From: Apophysomyces variabilis
Lineage: Eukaryota; Mucoromycota; Mucoromycetes; Mucorales; Mucoraceae
NCBI GenBank assembly: GCA_002749535.1
Contig: MZZL01000394.1
Span: forward strand, 473,415 to 511,114
DNA: 37,700 bases
Direction: 5' to 3'
The translations under genes were made by a program, and so were the position numbers. Each line of letters starts with the position of its first letter. Position 1 is the first letter of the stretch. Of the stretch, positions 21,389 to 31,744 are shown one piece after another. The notes under the pieces are model-generated. The model was given only the letters and a program-made list of their open reading frames with translations. It was not told the DNA's origin and did not search any database.

Positions 21389-21895
21389 CACTACAGTAAC
21401 AGGATTCACTTAAAGTAGGGAAAGTCCACTGAAAGTAGTGAAAGTCCACTGAAAACAGTGAAAGTCCACTGAAAGTAGGGAAAGGTTCACTTAAAATAGT
21501 GAAAGTTCACTGAAAATAGGGAAAGGTTCACTTAAAGTAGGGAAGATTCACTGAAAATAGGGAAGGTCCACTGAAAGTAGTGAAAGTTCACTGAAAATAG
21601 GGAAGCGCTCACTTAAAGTAGTGGAACTCCACTGATATTAGGGAAAGGTTCACTTAAAGTAGTGAAAGTTCACTGAAAATAGGGAAGCGCTCACTTAAAG
21701 TAGTGGAACTCCACTGAAAGTAGGGAAAGGTTCACTTAAAGTAGTGAAAGTTCACTGAAAGTAGGGAAAGGTTCATTTAAAGTAGGGAAGATTTACTGAA
21801 AATAGGGAAGGTCCACTGAAAGTAGTGAAAGTTCACTGAAAATAGGGAAGTGCTCACTTAAAGTAGTGGAACTCCACTGATATTAGGGATCCTTA
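21389..21895. repeat. CACTA-D left terminus and subterminal array
   Basis: More than twenty copies of TTCACTGAAARTAGGGAA, TCACTTAAAGTAGTGAAA and CTCCACTGATATTAGGGA, arranged in higher-order units that are themselves duplicated (e.g. GCGCTCACTTAAAGTAGTGG at ~21606 and ~21688). Irregular spacing and lack of unique spacers exclude a CRISPR array. Confidence 0.92.
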
Positions 21896-22453
21896 GTAAT
21901 GTTTGCAAAGTCATTTGGAAGACTGCATATTCATATGACAGGCGACAACTCAATTAGTTGAAAGCATCACTCTTTTCCTTTTTGATCTGGATTTGACATG
22001 CCCAAAAACTAAACTTGGCTCACTTCTGCTCTTATGGGTACCATATACTCTCAACGTCAGCGGCTAGCTACTGGTAGTAACCCTTTGCAGAAGATAACTG
22101 ATAAGCTGATGACTATAGTTGACTTTGGCATGCCATATGTACCAGTGCTGCATAAGATTCTCCAAAACGATAACGTCGACAAACTGTAGTTAAAGCAAAC
22201 GTACTGATTACTAGGACTTAAAACGATAATGGGCAGTTTTGTCAGAAGTAAGTTTTATGAAACAAAGATGTTTAAGCAATGTCTAATCTATAAATTCTAT
22301 ACAGTGAAGAAAAACAAAGAAGAGAAATGGAAATTTTTGGGGGTTAGGAAAAGGACAGCAAATGAAAAAAGTAAACAAGGAGAAACAAAACAAGAGACCC
22401 AAGAGGGAGGAAGAGAGCAAAAAATATAGGAATACGGAAGAAAAAAAAAGTGA

Positions 22454-25400
22454 CTACCCTAAAGAAGCAGGGTTTCCAAACTTGACCGTCTGGTTCATCT
22501 TGCCATAAGGCCAAATGACGTGGAAGCGGTTGTTTGAATCAAGGCTTTGCACCAGTCCAGCTGTGCTTGTCAATCCATCAACGTCAACCACCCTCAAGAC
22601 CCCCCTGTCAGACGTGGTTCTGGAAAGCACCAGGAAGTGATTGCTTTGCTGATTCACGTTCTTATAAAAACGGACAACTGCAAGAATTCGTCTGTCTCCC
22701 TGATGCTAGTGGTATACATAGAACTGAGTCTCCCCAAGGAACATCTCACGAATCTCACGGCCAGCGTTGCTAAGGCAATCAAGTTCAGACCTGTAAATTG
22801 CCCATCCAATAACATACAACTGAAACTTACGTTATCCTGGCGATTTCATACAACGCCAACAAATTGCATCAGCTAGAGTCGTGGCGGTTATCATGAAGCT
22901 TGCTAGAATAAACACAACTGTCCTTCCACATACGGCCTGACGCAAGAAACTGGGAATGCAGTTCTGGAATAACGCTGCGGGGAGTTGCTGCAGATGTGAA
23001 TTTGCCTTGGCTGATCCAGAAAGCAGCAAGCAGATTGCAGAATGTATGCCCGTTAACACCAATGGCTCCTTGGAAGTTTTGCACGTCAGTTTCTTTATGG
23101 TAAGGCTTCCAGATTTGAGGTTCGGTTGAACCTAGTCTTGCAGCAAGATATGAGAGCTCATTATACGCTACAGTTTCCTGCAGTTGTGGATGAACCCTCT
23201 CCAAGAAGCAGAAGGCGGCGATTCTCTTCACGATGTTGCTGGCGTTGGTTCCTGGTGCTGACATGGAACAGATCATTTTCTTATACAAACCGTTAGTGCG
23301 TTCCATACACCTTGCAGAGATTGCACGGAGAGGACCAAGGTTGCGCATAGTGGAAGCGATATGGCAAAGGTAATGCTGGGTAATGGTAAACACTGGAGGC
23401 TTGAGAGTGACATTGTTGTTACTGTACTTTTGAAGCAAGAAAGTTTGCCAGTTTGCAATGTTCCTTACAAAAGTAAAAGGTCAGTTTATGTTTTTATATC
23501 TTTTGTATTACTTACCTCTCAATAACATCCAGGTCTGAATCAGTGTACGTCCACTGCAGACACAACTAGCAAGTGACAACAAGATCCATCACAGCTTTAC
23601 AGGTCTCTTCTTCTTCTAAACCTTCCACTACCACCGTCGGCACAGCATACAACAAAAAGTCCAGCCAATCAACCGCCCTGTAATGGCCCGTGTTTGTTGC
23701 AATGTTTTTTCAACGGCCTTGGAACGCAACAGGGATTGTTTGATAGGATCGTTCTATGGCCTCACCAATTGCATGGCATGTATTTCGATTCTTGAGAGCG
23801 AATAGATACCGTGCAATGATGTTTCCATGCTTATCCAGTTTGTTGCAACTGAACTTCTCCTTGTCATTTATGAGCATGCTCCAAAGCAATCTTCCTAATC
23901 CATGTCCCAACAGATGCATCTCATCCAAACTAAAGAAATATGCACCTGTGAACGTGCTCAACGATGTGAATGGAACTGGTGCTTTGATACCTTGTTCCTG
24001 TTAAGCGTAAGTAATAATTGAAAAAGTCTTTTAGTATATAACATATGACTTGTGATAGGATCCATCTCACATACCATATCGCCTTGAGCAAATTGTTCCC
24101 GTGGACGTCTTTGGAAGGGTAGTGACAGATCAGGGATGAAGTACATACCGCTAGTTTTTTCTCCTCTGATGAGGCACTGCCGGCAACCATAGTAAGAGGA
24201 AAAGCTAGTATGGTTGCAGAGGCTGGCAACCACAGGGATGTCACCAGTGGCGAGAAGTAAATGGACTTTTGCAGCAATCTCACTACCATCAGGAGTTTTA
24301 ACGACTAAGCCATTGCGTTCAAGGTCTTGCAGCTCATGAAGGAATGGCCGAAGAAAGGACCAGATACTCTTTGGGGCGCTTGAACCTGGCGTAATGCCCA
24401 ACTAAAGCATGTTGTGGTTCTTATAGCTGAAAAGGCAAGGCAACTTGATTAGTTTCATCATGCAAATTTGTTTAATGTTACCGTTCAGAGGGGTCAAAGT
24501 TGAGAACCACCAGGTGCATTATTGTCAATGAGGTGTTGCTGCTATTAAAAGGTTGGAAACCGTCAACATACAAGGAGAGACTGATGTCGTAGCTTCCCCT
24601 CAATAGCTGCTTCTCATTACGCAGTGATTCGTACACTTGGCCGTCAAAGAAGTCCATATATGTTCTGTCGGCATGCTCACATGAATGGCAGTAGGAGAGC
24701 AACTTACGAGTTTCCTCATCGCCCAGCATGAGGGCAAGCTGCTCAGCAACCAGAAGCATGGTCATGCTTTGCACTGGCTTCTTAATGACCTCGCCATTCG
24801 ACTGACATTTATTCGACTCTGTATAACGCGCTTTGCCGCAGTGTGGACACTTCATCATGTCATCATGGCTCATATACAGAACGCAACCTTCTGGACAAAC
24901 GTCGTATATCTTTGGCTCAACGTGATAAGCGTCCTTTACCAATTGTTCAGACAAATGATAGCTCAGAAGTGGTGAATGCGTCATGCTTTGATCTATGTCC
25001 ATTGGTAAGAACATTTAAACAGAATTAGAAAAAGACACACATACCTGATTGCACAACGTTTAGGAATTCGTTGAAGATCTTTACAATATCATTGTATGCT
25101 TTACATGAAACGTTGGACGAAACTGCTGTCTTGAACAGCTTTACGCTGAAGCATTCCATATGGGTCCATTGAGCAGTGCGTTTATACTCGATTATATGGG
25201 GATGATTCTTGACCGATTCTGCATAGAGTTCTATAGGATCGAAGTAATGGTCGACTATTGCATCTTTTAGTAAGATACCACTGCTGTCAGTCTACTTACA
25301 ATTATCAGTTTCTATTGCTCTCTCTATTTCATCAAGAACTTCAGACGGAAAGTTGATGCAATTGCCTTCTTCAGTTTCTGATTCATTAGATGAAGTCTCA

Positions 25401-25702
25401 TTATCTAAATGATCATCCGCCAGAGTGTCCAAGGCTTGAATCTGTTTGATTAATGCGGTGTGATCATCGTCAATGTCTTCAGTGTAGCTGTCAACATCCT
25501 ATATGGAAACCAAAGCAAGGTTAGTACATATTATGACTGATCGGCATATACTACTTACCATAGATTCATCGTTGACGGAAACAAGCCTGATCAGATCCTT
25601 TTCATGCTTTATGAAACATGCTTTCAGATGACGGTTGTATTTGTTTTTGTTGGTAAAGGTAATTTTGCAAGTGTTGCATGTAGTGATAGTTGGGAGGGTC
25701 AT
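22454..25702 (-). pseudogene. CACTA-D transposase (Tnp2-like), decayed
   Basis: Multi-exon gene starting at ATG 25702 (MTLPTITTCNTC). Order: N-terminal C-x2-C-x12-H-x3-C zinc motif; acidic region; LSYHLSEQLVKDAYHVEPKI; DVCPEGCVLYMSHDDMMKCP with CGKARYTES (zinc ribbon, ~24830); SLYVDGFQPFNSSNTSLT and HLVVLNFDPSER; LLATGDIPVVASLCNHTSF and CRQCLIRGEK; FSLDEMHLLGHGLGRLLWS (~23910); AVDWLDFLLYAVPT; TITQHYLCHIASTMRNLGP; FLGETQFYVYH; ending KFGNPASLG. These are Transposase_21/Tnp2 hallmarks. Stops with sense codons in A at the same place: TGA 23710 (A TGG), TAG 23576 (A CAG) and TAG 22706 (A CAG). TGA 22869 is shared with A. An extra upstream ATG at 25726 is not conserved. Exact introns were not all resolved. 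Confidence 0.88.
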
Positions 25703-26410
25703 GGTAGATAGGTACAGTAATCTCAAGAAAAAAAATAAAGGTAAGATACAAGAAACGATTAAAACAAAGAGAGCTTATATATATGCATTTATTGTAGGAA
25801 GATTTTTTTAAACAAGACATCAAATCTATGTTAGATAAGATGATCATTCTTGAACAAAACATCAGATCTAGGTTGGATAAAGTAATCGTTGTATAATAGC
25901 ATTATGGAATGATGGATCGATTGCACCATCTTTGGACATTGAAAGATCTACTTGCAGTGTATTGCCTATGCTGCGTGTGTAACAAAAAGCAATTACTGAT
26001 TTTGATACCGCCATCATCTATCTCTGCCTGTGCCTCTGACAGATCGCTTTTCTATATTTGGAACGTCATCAATGTAGTACGACCAACGGCATCTATGAAC
26101 AACCGACAAATGCGGTCTTTCATCATCGTTTGCCATCTTTTCTTGTTGATAATCATCTCTATCTTGTTAGATTTCCGCCATCAGCCGTCATATCTTGCAA
26201 TCATTTCAGCATTGTTCATTACGTTCAACTACGATCTTATTATAATCTCTTTGAATTGCGTGATTATCAATTACTTCATCATCAATCAGGGTTTGTATTG
26301 GCCACAACGTTTCGCAGATGATGGGAAGGCTACATATATATATAGCGAACAGTTAAGTGATTGTACTATATCTATTTATTATATCTCTTTTTTTAAATTT
26401 TACAACTGAC
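25703..26410. promoter_or_regulatory. CACTA-D divergent intergenic region
   Basis: Lies between the divergently transcribed transposase and accessory genes, so it should hold both promoters. It contains a two-copy ~43-bp repeat (about 25813-25885: CATCARATCTANGTTRGATA followed by AAGTRATCRTT-like sequence). The rest (25902-26240) is colinear with A 33874-34210. Open frames on both strands persist in A and D (84 codons on the minus strand), but differences fall about evenly over codon positions, so I do not call a gene. Confidence 0.5.
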
Positions 26411-27193
26411 ATATCTACTACTGCTTCAAACAACAAACGCTCAAGGGAAGATGTGGAATCCCGCATTGTAACCATGCTGATGGAGAAGTTGTGAGAGGAA
26501 CTCCCTGACATGATAGAGGCTGCTGTGGAAAGGGCGTTCCAAAGACGCGAAGAAAATAGTGCAATTATGGTGAACAGTCAGTAATCGCTAGGTGTACCTG
26601 ACATTAGCCTAGACAGCTGGTCAATCCCGCCTATTGTCCGTGATATCCCTCCTTCATGGTGCATAAAGAATAACCACTGCTACATTCCTGAGGAAATAGA
26701 TGACGCGGTAAAAGCATGGCTGGAAGGGAAGGACCGCAAGAAACAAGAGACGAAGGTTTCAGTTGTGAAGAGTCTGAGGTCCCTTATTTTTGCGCAGAAC
26801 TCCACGCAACTGGCGCACGTTCTGCAAGCAATCTATATACTGCTTGGAAAGAAGGCAACCGTCATCATGGAGCAATTGGAGATGGCGTGTGGCTTCTCTG
26901 CCCATGATAAGCCCTGGAGTTCGGTGCCTGCTGCCAAGCGTGAGCAGGCTTTCATGACAATGGAGCAAGTTGGGCTTCAAATGGGTGTGCCTTTGGACCT
27001 CTGCGAGAGTAATTGGGGAGCTACTTTTCTCATCACTCACAGATGGGAAAATGCTTACAATGCTGCAAAGAAGTAAGACAGTTGATTTGAATTGCATGAT
27101 TCATTTATTAAAGTTATTGTTAGGAAAAAGTCTGGAGTGAATGTAACAGCAGCTGATATTCTAGAGCAGACTTTTCTGTCTTTGCTGCTATAG
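26411..27193 (+). pseudogene. CACTA-D accessory protein (second gene), two nonsense codons
   Basis: Two exons (26411-27072 and 27124-27193; 51-bp GT-AG intron), 244 codons, 243 residues, the same length as the A copy. The first codon is ATA in both D and A, so the true start is uncertain (a lost ATG or an upstream exon). N-terminal helical region (PDMIEAAVERAFQRREEN), then a conserved block: DDAVKAWLEGKD, VVKSLRSLIFAQN, LQAIYILLGKKATVIMEQLE, WSSVPAAKREQAFMTMEQVG, MGVPLDLCESN and FLITHRWENAYNA. Stops: TGA 26492 (A has CGA) and TAA 26582 (A has CAA). I do not recognise the domain. Divergent position and repeated occurrence in CACTA elements suggest a transposition cofactor. Confidence 0.8.
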
Positions 27194-28138
27194 TGCTGTG
27201 CAGAGGGAGGGGGAAGACAGGGCAGGCGTCACATAGATTAGATAGAAACAAACAGCCAATAAATGCCTTTTATTTTCCAATGACAAATTCGCTCCAGTCT
27301 TTTTTTAGTTGCATACTCTTTTCTTTCACTTTGCTCACTTTTTCTGTTGCTTTACTTTTCTCTTGCTGTTGAAACTCCATTTCCCTTATAGCAAAATGCC
27401 TGTAAGTATTCAGTTCTTTTATTCTGTCCGCTAACATTCTATTATATAAAGGACAGCTACTGTAATGCCATGTCACCTAAAGGTTCCAGCCTGCCATTCT
27501 GTTCTGCCTTTCCTTAAGGTCATATGTAAGACGCTGTCTTTCTATACTATTCTTTCTCACTTGTATTATTACTTTAGCATTTGCTTTCCTAGGGTTTAAA
27601 TCGTTGGCTCTACTTTTAACACGATTGTGTCATGTTTTTTACAAAGTAATCCGTTCAGGTAAATTAACTTTTCCTATCGGTCATCTTGTACTTACAGGTA
27701 AATTTAGCTTTTCTGTTACATTTTCTTGCTGTCTATTCCACTGTAAGTCTTCTCTTATTCTTAACGGATAGTTGCTTACCTGTTTTTGCACTCCTTTTTA
27801 TTTTAGTCTTCAACCTCGTTGTTGTCTTTTTTACACTGGTAATAACCATGTCCATATATTGGTATCACTTCTCACACACTTATTAGGCTGTCCTGTTCCC
27901 TGACTTCAGACTTATCATTGTTTTTACATGCTCATCAATCGCTCAACGTCAACGTTCATATTTGTTTCACAGTTTAAGCATGTGGAAGCAACTGCGCAAT
28001 CATATATATTTATTAGTTGTTAAACCATTCTTTTAGTGTTAGGTAAGTATGGTAATGTAGGGATACACTAGGTATATGTTTATTGTTAGTACAATTACTG
28101 AGGTCGGTTTATCCAATAAAAGCTATTATTTGCAATCA
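27194..28138. other. CACTA-D 3' noncoding region
   Basis: AT-rich sequence between the accessory gene and the right subterminal array. One minus-strand open frame (27270-27476, 68 codons) is charged and coiled-coil-like (DRIKELNTYRHFAIREMEFQ). It has no evident counterpart in the matching part of A (37160-37330), so it is not called as a gene. Pyrimidine-rich runs with GTAAG/CAG words occur at 27660-27850, without coding support. Confidence 0.5.
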
Positions 28139-28403
28139 CTACTTTTTACTGTTTTTCCCTACTTTAAGTGATTACTACTTTCAGTGATTTTCCCTACTTT
28201 CAGTGATCCCTACTTTCAGTGGATTTTCCCTACCTGTACAAAAATAGGGATCACTGTTTTCAGTGTTTTTTCCCTACTTTCAGTGATCACTACTTTCAGT
28301 AATTTTTCCCTACTTTCAGTGGATTTTCCCTACCTGTACAAAAATAGGGATCACTACTTTCAGTGAATTTTCCCTACTTTCAGTGAACCCGGTTACTGTA
28401 GTG
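28139..28403. repeat. CACTA-D right subterminal array and terminus
   Basis: Repeats of TTTTCCCTACTTTCAGTGAT, the inverse of the left array. They include a duplicated ~85-bp block containing GGATTTTCCCTACCTGTACA and AAAATAGGGATCACT (near 28219-28255 and 28320-28356). It ends GGTTACTGTAGTG at 28403. Confidence 0.92.
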
Positions 28404-28480
28404 AATTGTGAAAGTGATAATTTATAGCTACTCCTATAGACCATAAAAACTTTGAAAAGCAGAATCTTGCTATTAGTTCG

Positions 28481-31400
28481 TCAAATTTGAGAATGATTTT
28501 GTAAAGGAATGACGATAAGATTCTTATCAGAATGACGGGTCTTTTCTTTGGCAATCACTATATGTGAATGGATATGATGAATTGATATGATGCAATGCTC
28601 ATCTAAAGGTCTGAACTTATCACGCCAAAGCTCAATGCTCTCGTTTTTATATGCTTGTTGACCAGTATATGCTTTGAACCAGCGCACCATTGCAAAGACA
28701 TGTGACGTTAACCTGTTATTTATAAGGAGTTTATGTTTGAAGTAGTAGAGAATCTTGCAAGGGTAAGCGCTCAGAATAAGGCTAAATTCTGTTTTAAAAA
28801 GGACTTGCACATATAACCCTCATTGGAAATGGCCTTCAATGCATTGGAACAGTTGACCATACAATTTTAAAGTGTAAAATTTGCTTATAGTATTACTGAT
28901 GAGAGTACTTTGCCAATTTGCTTGGAGATAATGAACTAGTGCCATGTTTGGATACGCCATTTTATAGAACCCAATCAAAGCGTGGTAGTGATTAGGACTC
29001 ATGTGGACCTTCTTGAAAGATGATGGCAACATGTTAGGGGGAAGTGGCTCACACCCAGTGGCATGTCTAATGGCTGTAGACATTTGTACAAAATCAATAG
29101 GGTCAAAATTATCCTCTAATGAAAGCTGAGCAGTTGTTGTACTGGAAGATAGATTATCAATCAGATCTTTTAACAGGTTAAACTGATTTTGGTTATTGCC
29201 AATCTGTGTTGAAACTTGTTTGAGAAAATCTATAGCGCGCGTTTGTTCAAGGAATTTCTTTAGAAATGTACTTTCAAAGGAGTCTTTACAGTTTGTGTCC
29301 AGATCTGCCAGAAGGCCGTTATAACGTTCAAAACTGAACACCCAGAAAGCATAAATAGGGCCAAAATCAAGAACACTTTCTCATAAATGCATGTGCAGAT
29401 GTTGGTTTGGAGTGATTTGCACATTTCCATATAACCGTTCGTTGTCTTGACAAAAGTGAAGTAGACATTGGTGGGCAGTATCAACCTCATCAATTGTAAT
29501 GAATGGTTTAATGAGCAGGCGGCATGCATCAACAAAATGTATCCAGTTTGAGAAATGTTCAGCAGGAAGCACTTTGGATAATATGTAAGGTGAATAAACT
29601 AGGCACCATGACTTCCATTCATCAGCTTTCATATTAGGAAAGTTTTTGGATATTTTTTGTGCAAGCGTTGGAAACTGTGGTGAAAGAAGGACACTGTCAG
29701 CAAGCTTTTGCATAGCTTCAAGCTGTCTTTCTCCAAAATAACCTTCATTTGCCCACACTTCAGTCATTCATTTGGCAGTGCCCAGAAACAAGTTATGCAT
29801 TGGGTCTACGATTGTAAATCTTATGGCATCAAAGTAAGGAAGGTCATGCAGTGCACTCCATCATGTTCCTGTAATCTTTTCTAATTTCTTCTGCTCAGCT
29901 TCTGTGGATGCACATCGCCAACTCTCAGCATGTTGAAGGTTATCTTCTCTTGTTTGTGGAATCCAACTGTCCACGTCAAACCCTGAGTAATCTATAGATG
30001 ACATGCCGGGAATCATACTGAACTGTCGATTACACTTGTGACATCCACGGGTACTTGCATGTGAGGTAAAGCCATTAGTTTTTCTTGCCACTGGAATGTC
30101 ACATGCACTCATACACAATGCAGCGCGTACAGTAATAGGTTCTTGATACTGGTAAGTGGTCATTCTGACACCAAGATACAACGCTTTCAACTCTTCCACT
30201 AAAGGTTTCAAGTAGTTGTTCATTTCATATGTGCTTGGTTCAGTTGGCCCTGGGATAACACTGACTAGAATAATGTTGTAAGGCTTAAAGTGCTCACTGT
30301 GAGGTAAGTTGTTGATAGCAATGTATATAGCTTCACAAGAATATTGGGAACCGTGGAAAGGCTTAAACTAATCTATATTCATGGAGAGAAGCAAAGATCT
30401 CTGACGATCTACAAATGGATCCTGATGTTCATCAAGTATGGACCGCCAAACTGCACCATCATATATATTTGACAACGTGTTTTCAAGTGTAGTATGACGT
30501 CGCCATTGTTCAATTTTCTCTTCAAAATCTGATCTTTGAAAGAACATGCACAAGTTGTCCATGAGAGAATTGTAGAGGAATTCTTTGCATGGTAATGATC
30601 TCAATAGGCTCCCATTTGAGGTAGATTTAAAGAGCGGCTGATCACAAGTCTTGTTACGCGCTCTTTCCTGTGGATGATTAGGGAAGTGGACGAATGTGCA
30701 CTTATTCAGTGCATCTTGAGGGAGGTAAAGAGTGTGGCATCTTTGGCACATCACATGTTTTTGCAAATGGCTAGTCAAATAATTGAATCTACCCTGTTGA
30801 CAGAAGCTTTCAATAGTGGATAGAAACTGAAAAGTTTGACTGAACGCATAAAGAAGCTCATTAAGGAAACGGATTAAAACAGCCATGCCTCTTCCGACAA
30901 CGAAAAACAACTGAAAATAAATTAGGAAGAGTGCAATGAAGCCAAATGATTCAGCAAAATTCACTTTACAATAAAAAACGGTGAGTGTCTTATTTGAACC
31001 TAATAAGAGAAACGCTACCTGTTAGTGCCGCTCCTGTTTGCATTTCAGTTTTGCTCTCTGCAAGCTCTTCTTCATCTATATATTCAAAATCAGAGACTTC
31101 ACCAAATTCAAGTTCCTGTACAACATCAAGTTGTTCTCTTTCATTCTTATAATCGGTGTCAAGATCGACATCATCTTTGTTGTCATCGTCTGGGAATTCA
31201 AACTCTAACAATTATATGTTATTATTTGTTCATTAACGAATTTCTTAATGTAAAACTGTTATTTATTGAGCACACACCATTATCAATGTCCATGCTATTG
31301 TAAGCAACTAAACTGCCTACATCTGCATTCACAACATACATTTCTTTAGCTGATAAGGAAAATAGTTAGATTCCAAATACATCAGTGAATGTTCTCTGCA

Positions 31401-31541
31401 TATACCAGCAAAAGCAGCTGCTATGTGATCCTTTCATTCATGTTGACTTTTTATTCTCTAGGTTACAAGACAATAATCTCTATCATAATTATGATGTCTG
31501 CAATTAGAGCATCGGCATTTAACCAAAGGATTAGACGGCAT
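28481..31541 (-). pseudogene. Element B transposase (divergent Tnp2/CMC type with CxCxxC N-terminus), decayed
   Basis: Starts at ATG 31541 with MPSNPLVKCRCSNC, then an acidic segment (FEYIDEEELAESKTE) split by introns. From 30964 to 28481 it stays in one frame with no frameshift. Motifs: CQRCHTLYLPQDALNKCTF (zinc motif, ~30735); NIYDGAVWRSIL; MNID-stop-FKPF (the family expects DWFKPF); ALCMSACDIPVARKTNGFT; RGCHKCNRQF; WSALHDLPYFDAIRF and VDPMHNLFLGTAK; HLHMHL; DFGPIYAFWVFSFERYNG; and C-terminal FAMVRWFKAYTG and ISIHHIHSH. In-frame stops: 30368 (TAG), 29861, 29768, 29381 and 28820 (all TGA), consistent with TGG or CGA losing a base to transition. This layout is common among fungal Tnp2-like/Plavaka-like proteins, recognised from memory of motifs. 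28404-28480 is its 3' flank. Confidence 0.83.
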
Positions 31542-31639
31542 GAGCAATGGTAAGAAAACAATAAAAGAGTATAAATAGCATTTTACTACAGTAACTTAAT
31601 TTATATGGTAATAGCTTTTGGAGAGAGTAGAAAGAAAGC

Positions 31640-31741
31640 AGAAGAAAAGTAGCAGATTCTACCACCTGGGTAGAAAGTCGGTAAAATCTGAGATTTTATC
31701 ATATGGTAGAAAGGTGGTAGAATCACCCTTCTGCCGCAGTA
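31640..31741. repeat. Element B right subterminal repeats and terminus
   Basis: GATTCTACCACCTGGGTAG, AAAATCTGAGATTTTATC and GGTAGAAAGGTGGTAGAATC mirror 15244-15420. It ends TTCTGCCGCAGTA at 31741, followed by GGC. 31542-31639 is the upstream flank of the B transposase gene. Confidence 0.85.
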
Positions 31742-31744
31742 GGC

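Larger units (their letters stand above)
21389..28403 (-). mobile_element. CACTA-D: complete CACTA element nested in element B
   Basis: 7015 bp. Left end CACTACAGTAACAGGATTCA; right end read inward CACTACAGTAACCGGGTTCA. Perfect 3-bp duplication AAT (21386-21388 and 28404-28406). Long subterminal arrays at both ends. The minus-strand transposase (22454-25702) and plus-strand accessory gene (26411-27193) diverge from a shared ~700-bp region. It is closely related to CACTA-A, so it provides the empty-site reference for the insertions in A. Confidence 0.96.
15244..31741 (-). mobile_element. Element B: CACTG-ended CMC transposon, host of hAT-2 and CACTA-D
   Basis: Left terminus CACTGCGGTTGAAAGGTGAT (15244). 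Right terminus read inward TACTGCGGCAGAAGGGTGAT (31741), where the first base fits a C-to-T change. The match continues to TTCTACC. Flanked by GGC (15241-15243 and 31742-31744). Joining the flanks gives CTCCCTGATGGCACGACATG, aligning without gaps to D's CTCACCAATTGCATGGCATG and restoring the A transposase frame. Without hAT-2 and D, B is about 5.65 kb. It carries a plus-strand accessory gene (20408-21359) and a minus-strand transposase (28481-31541), which converge. The transposase differs from the A/C/D type. Confidence 0.87.

Noticed and set aside
21389..21895. CRISPR-like regular repeats
   Set aside because: Units are close-packed, variable, lack unique spacers and sit at a CACTA terminus with a matching inverse array at the other end.
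25909..26409. 166-codon hydrophobic plus-strand open frame resembling a membrane protein
   Set aside because: The A copy has stops in the same frame; the region is intergenic between divergent element genes, and AT-rich DNA yields Leu/Ile-rich frames by chance.
27270..27476. 68-codon minus-strand coiled-coil-like open frame
   Set aside because: Not preserved in the corresponding part of CACTA-A; no motif. Left as a remark only.
15245..31740. Element B with ACTGCGG ends and an imperfect 5-bp target duplication
   Set aside because: Shifting one base gives CACTG ends, an exact 3-bp GGC duplication and a gap-free empty-site alignment with D.
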